64,000 nucleotides of DNA from Saprospiraceae bacterium (GTDB taxonomy: Bacteria > Bacteroidota > Bacteroidia > Chitinophagales > Saprospiraceae). The notes below the pieces were generated by a model that searched no databases, had not been told where the DNA came from, and saw nothing but the letters and a program-made list of their open reading frames with translations. Positions 25,935-33,477 of this stretch are shown here, piece by piece. The stretch's first letter is position 1. Every line of letters starts with the position of its first letter. The DNA lies in the NCBI GenBank assembly GCA_022844565.1, contig JALHLK010000001.1, positions 63,073 through 127,072 on the forward strand, in the 5' to 3' direction. The position numbers and the translations under genes were made by a program.

Positions 25935-27704
25935 CTATATCACCCCCTCCCTCTTCAATAAAAATGTAGCACTTTTGGATGTGCATATCCCCTCCCTCAA
26001 TTGGTAGTCAAATGTAATATCGTTATTTACAATATTAGATTGAAAGTAGATTGCTTTGGCATTAGGAAAAGATTGAGTAAGGTCAGCCACTTCGATATCA
26101 TGGGTAGCAATGACACCATTAATATTTCTTTGCAGGATTTTTTTTGAAACTTCTAATGAGCCATGAAGTTTATCTTCGGAGTTGGTACCCTTTAGAATTT
26201 CATCTAATAAAATAAACAAATTTTCTTCTTGAAAGTGGTCAAATATAATTTTTAAGCGCTGTACTTCTGAAAAAAAGTAAGAATAATTTTTGTGTAAAGC
26301 GTCATTTTGTCTCATTGAGGTCCATAAGTTGACGGTATAAAATTCTGCACTACTTGCACATACCTTAGCACCTGCCATTGCTAGAACCAAATTCAACCCT
26401 ATTGTGCGTAGAAATGTACTTTTACCAGACATATTTGAGCCAGTTAAGATGTAAAAAGTATCTTTAAAGTCAATATTGTTGTTAATTCGATGATCATTGG
26501 GAATAAGTGGGTGCCCCAGCTCTTTAAATTCAATTGTTTTTTGGTCACTTATCTTTGGCATCACGTAAGTGGGATTATTGTAACTGAATCCGGCAAAACT
26601 TTGTAAAGCATCAAAGTCACTTACAACGTCGACCCATACTTTTACTAAGGTATTATTGGCTTTTTTCCAATCGATCAAGGCATTGTATTGATGTAAGTGG
26701 TAAAGAGAGACGCTGTTGACCAAAGTAGCAGGTAAAAGATTGTGTATGCTATCTAAAGAACTTAGAAGCTTCGAAAAATTGCTTAATGCTTCGCTACTCT
26801 TATACGTAGCTGTATTAAGCTTTTCTTGTAAGGTTTGAAGTAGATTTGTTTTAAAGTTTTCTTTTTCTACAATCTCTAATAAAAGACCATATTTTTTAGT
26901 TGTTTCGATGATCTTTTGAGAAACAGTGATCTCTTTTTGAATTTTTTTAAAGTTATATAGCAGTAAAATAATGTTTAACGTAATGGAACTGTATAGAATG
27001 GCTGTTAGGATTTTATATTCAAAAATGATTGACAATGTATAGCTCAATACAGGAATTATACTGAGGATTATTAGCAACGACTTGTTAAAAATATATTGAC
27101 TAGTATCGCTTTTTAACCAATCTAACAACCTCTGATATTCAATTTTGTCGTCAGCTAGCACTGAACCAATCGCTGCAAATTGTGATCGAAAATCAGGCAA
27201 AGTACTAAGTTCCGATATAGCATGCTGGTTATCAATTATCTGGTTGGAATAAAGAGGTTTTGATAATCTTAATGCCAAATTTTCTTTACCACCAAAAGTG
27301 ATAGTTCTATTGATGTGCTGAAATAAGGAATTAGATCCAAATATATCTAAATCATAGGAATAAGGATGATCACCATCGATGAAAGAAGAGCCATTATCGT
27401 TTTCAATACTAGCTGATTGGAGAAATGCTATTTCAGCCTTAAGTAGATCAATCTTTTTTGTAATTATTTTGATTTCCCATTGTTTTTTGCTGTAAATGTT
27501 GATTAACCATATGAAAATTCCTAAAATTAAAATACTAGAAACTAACAGTAAATTAGATTTGGAGGAAAAATAAAACCAAATATTACTAATCAGTAAACCA
27601 AATAAAAGAAACCGTGTAATACTTAATTTTAAAGATTGTTGGTTTAAAGTATCTAAAATTACTGTTTGTTTAGTAATGGCTAATTGATAAGTATTGATGA
27701 CCAT
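25935..27704 (-). CDS. Membrane-anchored MutS-related ATPase (589 aa)
   Basis: The C-terminal ATPase is that of MutS: Walker A TGSNMSGKSTFLRTIGLN (about residue 440), Walker B LFILLDEILKGTNSEDK and the switch IATHDIEVADLT. The N-terminal half lacks the mismatch-binding domain and instead has two TM pairs (about 30-73 and 210-250). This layout is known in Bacteroidota as 'DNA mismatch repair protein MutS' homologues of unknown function; mismatch repair is unlikely. No MutL is nearby. Confidence 0.85.
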   Translation of the reverse strand: MVINTYQLAITKQTVILDTLNQQSLKLSITRFLLFGLLISNIWFYFSSKSNLLLVSSILILGIFIWLINIYSKKQWEIKIITKKIDLLKAEIAFLQSASIENDNGSSFIDGDHPYSYDLDIFGSNSLFQHINRTITFGGKENLALRLSKPLYSNQIIDNQHAISELSTLPDFRSQFAAIGSVLADDKIEYQRLLDWLKSDTSQYIFNKSLLIILSIIPVLSYTLSIIFEYKILTAILYSSITLNIILLLYNFKKIQKEITVSQKIIETTKKYGLLLEIVEKENFKTNLLQTLQEKLNTATYKSSEALSNFSKLLSSLDSIHNLLPATLVNSVSLYHLHQYNALIDWKKANNTLVKVWVDVVSDFDALQSFAGFSYNNPTYVMPKISDQKTIEFKELGHPLIPNDHRINNNIDFKDTFYILTGSNMSGKSTFLRTIGLNLVLAMAGAKVCASSAEFYTVNLWTSMRQNDALHKNYSYFFSEVQRLKIIFDHFQEENLFILLDEILKGTNSEDKLHGSLEVSKKILQRNINGVIATHDIEVADLTQSFPNAKAIYFQSNIVNNDITFDYQLREGICTSKSATFLLKREGVI

Positions 27705-28005
27705 ATTGTGATGATAGGTTATTTAAAATGCGAATATAGTTAATGAAAGAGTATCACAGTGCATTTTAAACTATTGGGAGATATTTATTTGAATTTATGT
27801 AATACCTAAAAATCTAAGATGGGTTCCGTTACGAAGGTCAAAAGTACAATAAAATCAGTATTTTTTGCGACAAATCATAGAATTGTTATGGTGCGAAGCA
27901 AAAAGTGAGCGAAGCGCCTGATTTTGCAGTAATTTTGAGCTGTAGTAGGAAATCCATTTTAGATTTTCAAGTAACACAAAGAGGCTACCCAAAATGAATA
28001 GCCTC
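27705..28005. other. Intergenic region, MutS-like to haloperoxidase-like genes
   Basis: About 325 bp, no ORF. A patch reads GCGAAGCAAAAAGTGAGCGAAGCGCC near 27893-27918, more GC-rich than its surroundings. At the right end lies a candidate terminator (next entry). Confidence 0.35.
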
Positions 28006-28006
28006 T
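27979..28006 (-). terminator. Candidate terminator of the haloperoxidase-like gene
   Basis: On the minus strand AAGAGGCTA pairs with TAGCCTCTT across a 10-base loop about 25 nt after the stop. The following T run is short, so termination may be weak. Confidence 0.6.
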
Positions 28007-28030
28007 TCTATAACAAAACCTTAACAATAC

Positions 28031-29374
28031 TTATTTTGAAGTAAATCTCAATCTACTCATTAAATCATTAGCAACACAAGCACCTTGTGTAAACCCTTCT
28101 TCACATGCCTTTCTCATATGAACTCCAGCATAAATTCTTGAATGAAATGCTTCTTTACCAGCACTGGTGAAATCAGCAAAGGAACGTACACCAAAACCCT
28201 TATCACTGTGTTGGCCATCAGTGAATGATTTATTTCCAAACATTTCTGTTAATATTGTCGAGGATGATCCAGCATTAGCTGAAGTGCCTGACACATAATC
28301 TGGATAAGGAGGAGTAGGTACAGGAGAGTTCCAATTTGGTTGTTTTAATACTCTTCTGATATAACTCACTGGTCTTTGTAAATTCCAATTGTATTTTGTC
28401 CACCATACTGCAAGGAAAGTATCTCGAGTTGATAGTGTGAGTTGAAGGTACATCCTTAACGTAGTCTCTAAGTCTAACTCCAATTGATCAACCAATTGGT
28501 TGGCTATGCCAACCCAAGCACCTGCAGGCGTTCCTGATTGATTTGGATTATTGGCCCAGAATTGGCCAATTCTTACTTTTTCAGGATTTCTCGTAGCATC
28601 TAATACTTCAAGTACATCTTGATAGTATCTACTTGCAGGATCTTCGCTGTAAGTGTATGGTGGTAAAGGTCTGCATATTTCTGATGTTGAAATCACAAAA
28701 CTTCTTGAAGTCCACCAAAATGGAGCCATGAAAAAAGGCTCTGCTTGCTCTATTCCATCATAAAAAGCAGGATTTTCAGCTATAGATGGCATTCTATAAG
28801 GTCTAGCTAATGCTTCCTTAGCTCCATCACTTTCTGAATAGGCAATGATGAAGTCTGACAATGCGACTGCAAATTCTTTTGAATTATCTACAACCTCATC
28901 CGTTAAATTTTCCTCATTTTTTAATCTCCTTTCTTGTGTTCTTTCTAAACTGGTTATTTCTTGGACAATTGTGTTGTTAGCACCTTTCAACATATGAATT
29001 AAAACTCTGGGAGTTGCGTGGCATAAGACCATTGCCCAATCGTATTTTTCATTAGCAAGTGGTTTTGGTACATTGGTAAAGTTTTTTAATTGTCCTTCCA
29101 TTGACAGTCCATTAGGATTGCCATAAGCCATAGATTCGTACATCGTTAAGGCAGTATATGCATACAATCTAGAAGCATCTAATGCAAAAAACCCTCGCGA
29201 ACGCACACTTTTATATGCTTGTGTCATCCACTCCTGTGCATATGTCGCGTCATATTCATTGGTAGGTTTAATTTGATCAAATTTAAATCTAGGGTCTTCA
29301 GTGGTTATGTCTTCTTTTTGACATCCAAAAATGAAAATTACTAGTAAAAAGGGTAGTAGTTTTGTTGATTTCAT
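28031..29374 (-). CDS. Vanadium haloperoxidase/PAP2-like lipoprotein (447 aa)
   Basis: A lipoprotein signal peptide (LLVIFIFGCQK, lipid on Cys18) precedes an all-helical PAP2/haloperoxidase domain. Phosphate/vanadate-site motif 1 is KYNWNLQRP (K-x6-RP) and motif 3 is SRIYAGVH, both intact. The middle motif, normally PSGH, reads PDYVSGTSAN, lacking the acid-base His. The protein is surface or periplasmic. Halide oxidation or phosphatase activity therefore remains uncertain. It is divergent from the AraC gene at 29717. Confidence 0.75.
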   Translation of the reverse strand: MKSTKLLPFLLVIFIFGCQKEDITTEDPRFKFDQIKPTNEYDATYAQEWMTQAYKSVRSRGFFALDASRLYAYTALTMYESMAYGNPNGLSMEGQLKNFTNVPKPLANEKYDWAMVLCHATPRVLIHMLKGANNTIVQEITSLERTQERRLKNEENLTDEVVDNSKEFAVALSDFIIAYSESDGAKEALARPYRMPSIAENPAFYDGIEQAEPFFMAPFWWTSRSFVISTSEICRPLPPYTYSEDPASRYYQDVLEVLDATRNPEKVRIGQFWANNPNQSGTPAGAWVGIANQLVDQLELDLETTLRMYLQLTLSTRDTFLAVWWTKYNWNLQRPVSYIRRVLKQPNWNSPVPTPPYPDYVSGTSANAGSSSTILTEMFGNKSFTDGQHSDKGFGVRSFADFTSAGKEAFHSRIYAGVHMRKACEEGFTQGACVANDLMSRLRFTSK

Positions 29375-29716
29375 GCTTTAGTTTTTTTTACTTTAATAAA
29401 TAATAGTATTGCTATTGTACAGCAAAGATATGCATCCAATTTTGTTTTTAAAAGAAAATTTAAAAAATTAACATATAAAATAATGATATATGTATATATC
29501 CATAATTGTAAATAAGTTTTATAAAAATTAAAATATGATGTATGTTTGATGGGACTGATAGATACTTGGACTGTAAAGTGTCATATTGTATTACATTTTG
29601 GTTATATAAATTAAGTTTACAATTCATTTTATCGATAAAATAGTTATAATTGTATAAAAATTAGCTTCGGTCTTTTGTATCTTATTAATTTTACGTTTAA
29701 ATGATAAATTGAAACG
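29375..29716. other. Divergent intergenic region, haloperoxidase/AraC
   Basis: 342 bp of very AT-rich sequence that must hold both promoters. No perfect -33/-7 pair is seen. The run TTAATTTTACGTTTAA lies directly before the AraC gene. Confidence 0.4.
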
Positions 29717-30613
29717 ATGTCAGACCTTCAGGTAAATCATCTTATTAACAATTCTGAATTAAGTAAACTTGACTACAAGGATAACACATTAGTTTATTCA
29801 AAACTTACCTCATTTTATAAACCAATTTTGGCTGATGGTGTGAGTATTAAATATGTAATAACAGGAGAGGAGTTTTATTCTTTGAATAATAAAAGATTTT
29901 CGATTAAGGAAAATGAGTGTTTTATTTCTAATCAGCCACTAGATGGAAATGCACTCATTGATAGTAAGAAGGATGTGCACGGAGTATGTATGAATATAAC
30001 CTTTAAAATCATACAAGACATTGAGTCATCATTAGCAGATTGTAAATTTTTAGAAGGAGACGCGTTGTATTCAGACTCGATCTTAAAAGGGGATATCTTC
30101 GAAGTTTTTCACCTAAGTAAGAATAATTTTAGTCAGAAACTGCAAGCACTTAGTTTAGCAAAGAATACTCATTCTTTGGATTATCAAAATAATAATGAAA
30201 ATCTTTTTTTTGAAATCGGAGAGGCATTTGTTTTAGATCAAGCTCCAAAATTGAGTTATCTCACACGCATTAACACAGCTAAACCCGAGACCAAAAAGGA
30301 AATAGTAAAAAGATTGTGTTGGGCAAAAGAACATCTAGAATCTTACTTTTTTTTGGATATACAAGTTAAAGACCTAGCAAGAATTGCCACTATGTCAGAA
30401 TTTCATTTTTCGAGAATGTTTAAAATGGTATTTCGGTATTCACCTTATCAGTATCAAATCAAATTAAGAATGGAACGGGCTAAGCAATTGGTGATCTGCA
30501 AAGATCGATTGATCCAAGATATTGCCCAAGAAGTGGGATATTCTGACATTCATGTATTTAGTAAAGCATTTAAAAAATATTTTGGAATGTTTCCAACGGC
30601 TTTCAAAAAATAA
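29717..30613 (+). CDS. AraC family transcriptional regulator (298 aa)
   Basis: The C-terminal domain (about 200-298) has two HTH motifs: IQVKDLARIATMSEFHFSRMFKMVF, then DRLIQDIAQEVGYSDIHVFSKAFKKYFG. The N-terminal domain is unlike the arabinose cupin in detail, but FSIKENECFISNQ suggests a cupin-type sensor. It lies between the divergent haloperoxidase gene and the rightward receptor block, and could regulate either; this is inference from position. Confidence 0.88.
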   Translation: MSDLQVNHLINNSELSKLDYKDNTLVYSKLTSFYKPILADGVSIKYVITGEEFYSLNNKRFSIKENECFISNQPLDGNALIDSKKDVHGVCMNITFKIIQDIESSLADCKFLEGDALYSDSILKGDIFEVFHLSKNNFSQKLQALSLAKNTHSLDYQNNNENLFFEIGEAFVLDQAPKLSYLTRINTAKPETKKEIVKRLCWAKEHLESYFFLDIQVKDLARIATMSEFHFSRMFKMVFRYSPYQYQIKLRMERAKQLVICKDRLIQDIAQEVGYSDIHVFSKAFKKYFGMFPTAFKK

Positions 30614-30833
30614 TGAACAATACTTTTTAGTAAAGATACCATAAATCCAAAAGTATAAATAAGGATTAAAAAAAGGATTGAAGTATCATCAATTGCTTTT
30701 GAAGATTAAAATTTATTTATTGAAAGCATCAATAAGCAAGATATGACAAATTATCATTTGCACATTACCATATCTTTGACTCAGATTTAATATTGTAATG
30801 ATTTATTTAAATTTTTTATCAAAGCAAATACAC

Positions 30834-30971
30834 ATGATTAAAACAAATTTTTTTGAAAATAAAAGTGAATATCTTAAAGCTGCAATGGTTGTCATCATTT
30901 TTGGCTCTGTCATTAAAATTTTCCAAGCAGGGCTTGCATTTGGTAAGTATTTATATGTTGTAATGAATTAA
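30834..30971 (+). CDS. Short ORF, 45-residue single-TM peptide
   Basis: ATG to TAA encodes a basic N-terminus (IKTNFFENKSEYLKAA) followed by one membrane helix (about 17-37, MVVIIFGSVIKIFQAGLAFG) and a short tail. The stop lies 9 nt before the ATG of the receptor gene, arguing for co-translation. No family is assigned. It could be a small membrane accessory of the receptor or a TM peptide of its own. The charge-then-hydrophobic ordering is unlikely by chance. Confidence 0.6.
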   Translation: MIKTNFFENKSEYLKAAMVVIIFGSVIKIFQAGLAFGKYLYVVMN

Positions 30972-30980
30972 TTGAGTTTT

Positions 30981-33428
30981 ATGTCTTATAAAATAATCTT
31001 TACTAAACATTTTTTTAGTTTTATTTGCTTTTCGGTTTTATCCCTTACACTTTTTGGGCAACAATTAAAATCTGTAAAAGGAATTGTAAAAGACAAAGAA
31101 GAATTTTTGATAGGTGCAACAATCGCCATCAAAAATATCAAAAACAAAGATATTATCAAAGCAGGGTTTAGCGAGAATGGTGGAAACTTTGAGCTTCTCT
31201 TCTTGGGACCTGACACAGTGATAATAGAAGTATCTTATATTGGTTATGAAAATTTGCAAAAAGAGCTAGTTCTAGCGAATAATGAAACTTTAGATATTGG
31301 AACCCTAAGCCTAATTTCTGGATCTGTAAATGTAAAAGAGGTAACGGTGAACGCAGCAAAGTCTTTTGCAGTGCAAAAAATAGACAGAATGGTGATCAAT
31401 CCAGATGCTTTAATTAGTAATGCTGGGATCACGGGTTTGGAGTTGATGGAAAGATCTCCAGGGGTTTCAGTAGATATGAACGGTAATATTTCCATAAGAG
31501 GGAAAAGTGGAGTGATGGTCTTCATAGATGATAAACCGAGCTATTTGACGGGTGCCGATCTTGCTAATTATCTCAGGTCTATTCCTTCATCTTCTATAGC
31601 TACAATCGAGATCATGACTAATCCGCCTGCAAAATATGATGCAGCGGGCAATGCGGGTATTATCAACATAAGATTAAAAAAGAATGTAGCCAAAGGATGG
31701 AATGGTGGACTAAATTTATCTTATGGACAAGGAAGGTACGCTAGAAGTAATAATAGTGGTAACCTTAATTATCGCGTAGGTAAATTTAATTTTTTTGGCA
31801 ATGCAAGTGCTAATTATAATAAATCTTACCAAGATCTGACTATAGAGCGAAATTATTTTGATTTAGAAAAAAGACCATCTTCTTCTTTTGTACAAAAAAC
31901 ATTTATCATACCTATTGGTAGAAATGCTAACACTAAGATCGGATTTGATTATTATCTAAATGACAAAGTCACGCTTGGTTTTGCTACAGGTGGCCTTGTC
32001 ACACAATCAGAAAGGAATTTGACCAATAAAGCAACAGTTACTGATGGTAATCAAAGAGTTACTTCATTTGTTGACGCAGATAATCCAACTGATATCCAAT
32101 TTAACAATTATTTTGTGAATGGTAATCTAGCATATAAATTAAAAGATAAGAGTGAAATTACACTAAATCTTGACTTAATAGAATATGACAATAAAATTGA
32201 CCAAACCTTGACAAACAAAATATTATCACCTCAGAAAGCATTATTATCCACTTCGGTACTAGAATCGGACCTCCCCACCTCCTTGAATATCCAAAGCATA
32301 AAGATTGATTACCTAAAGCCGCTCAAAAAGGGTAGGGTAGAAGCAGGTTTTAAATCCAGTCTTGTATCTGCCGATAATAAGGCACTTTTTTATGACATTT
32401 TGGCGACAGAAAGAAAAGTCAACAATGAATTCACCAATCAATTTTTATATGATGAGAATATAAATGCTGGTTATCTGAATTATTCTGTCGACCTCACTAA
32501 ATTTTCATTTCAATTAGGGTTTAGGGTCGAAAACACCAATATTGAGGGTTATCAAGCAGGGAATGAAGTTGTCCGGGATTCGGCATTTACTAATAGTTAT
32601 ACCAGTCCTTTTCCGACGTTTTTTACTCAATACCGAGTCGATAGTGCAAATCATCATGTCATCGGTTTATCTTTAGGAAGACGAATTGATCGTCCTGCTT
32701 ATAAGGACTTAAATCCATTTTCTTATCCAATGGATAGATTCACATATTATGGTGGAAATCCTTTTTTAGTTCCTACTTTTGCTTATAATATTGACTTAAC
32801 GTATACCTATAAAAATTTCATTACAACCACCTTAAACTACAGTAGATCTCTTGATGTGATTTTTGAAACAAATGAACAAAGAGGGACAATTTACTACAGT
32901 CGTCCAGGTAATTTTGCTAAACAAACCACGTATGGCATTTCTGTCAACGGGAGTCAAAAATTGACAAAATGGTGGACTTTACAAATATATGCAGCAAGAC
33001 TAAGAAATAGCTTTGAAAGCCCTATTTACACAGAGTTTCTAGACGATTCTAAATGGTATTCGGTATTAAGTCCTGTTAATCAGTTTGTAATCAACAAAAG
33101 ATGGAGTGCAGAATTAGCAGGTCAATATCAGTCAGCCGTTTTGGTAGGCCAGTTTATCATTCAGCCTATTTATAGCATGAGAGCCGGATTATCATCTAAA
33201 ATACTCAAAGACAAAGGCAGTCTAAAATTGAATATCAGTGATATTTTTTACACGAATCAAATTGAAGGAGATATAAGAAACATAGCTAATGCGAATGCCA
33301 ATTGGTTTAGTTACTTAGATAGTCGCGTAGCAACTTTATCTTTTTCGTGGCGATTTGCTAAAGGGCAAAATGTGCGGGCTAGAAAAACAGGAGGAACTGA
33401 CGATGAGCAAAAGCGCGTCAAAAGCTAG
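30981..33428 (+). CDS. TonB-dependent-receptor-like outer-membrane barrel protein (815 aa)
   Basis: A signal peptide (to about residue 26, ending TLFGQ) leads into a carboxypeptidase-regulatory-like domain, a plug with VMVFIDDKPSYLTG and NAGIINIRLKKN, and a long barrel ending in ATLSFSWRFAKG. About 20 charged residues follow the barrel. It is a paralogue of the protein at 296. TTG at 30972 would add three residues; the ATG at 30981 is preferred. It is followed 49 nt later by the PDZ-hydrolase-VCBS gene, likely one operon. Its ligand is unknown. Confidence 0.9.
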   Translation: MSYKIIFTKHFFSFICFSVLSLTLFGQQLKSVKGIVKDKEEFLIGATIAIKNIKNKDIIKAGFSENGGNFELLFLGPDTVIIEVSYIGYENLQKELVLANNETLDIGTLSLISGSVNVKEVTVNAAKSFAVQKIDRMVINPDALISNAGITGLELMERSPGVSVDMNGNISIRGKSGVMVFIDDKPSYLTGADLANYLRSIPSSSIATIEIMTNPPAKYDAAGNAGIINIRLKKNVAKGWNGGLNLSYGQGRYARSNNSGNLNYRVGKFNFFGNASANYNKSYQDLTIERNYFDLEKRPSSSFVQKTFIIPIGRNANTKIGFDYYLNDKVTLGFATGGLVTQSERNLTNKATVTDGNQRVTSFVDADNPTDIQFNNYFVNGNLAYKLKDKSEITLNLDLIEYDNKIDQTLTNKILSPQKALLSTSVLESDLPTSLNIQSIKIDYLKPLKKGRVEAGFKSSLVSADNKALFYDILATERKVNNEFTNQFLYDENINAGYLNYSVDLTKFSFQLGFRVENTNIEGYQAGNEVVRDSAFTNSYTSPFPTFFTQYRVDSANHHVIGLSLGRRIDRPAYKDLNPFSYPMDRFTYYGGNPFLVPTFAYNIDLTYTYKNFITTTLNYSRSLDVIFETNEQRGTIYYSRPGNFAKQTTYGISVNGSQKLTKWWTLQIYAARLRNSFESPIYTEFLDDSKWYSVLSPVNQFVINKRWSAELAGQYQSAVLVGQFIIQPIYSMRAGLSSKILKDKGSLKLNISDIFYTNQIEGDIRNIANANANWFSYLDSRVATLSFSWRFAKGQNVRARKTGGTDDEQKRVKS

Positions 33429-33477
33429 TCATAAGCAAATCTTTATGTTTTTTTTATTAGATTAGATTATTGAAAAT

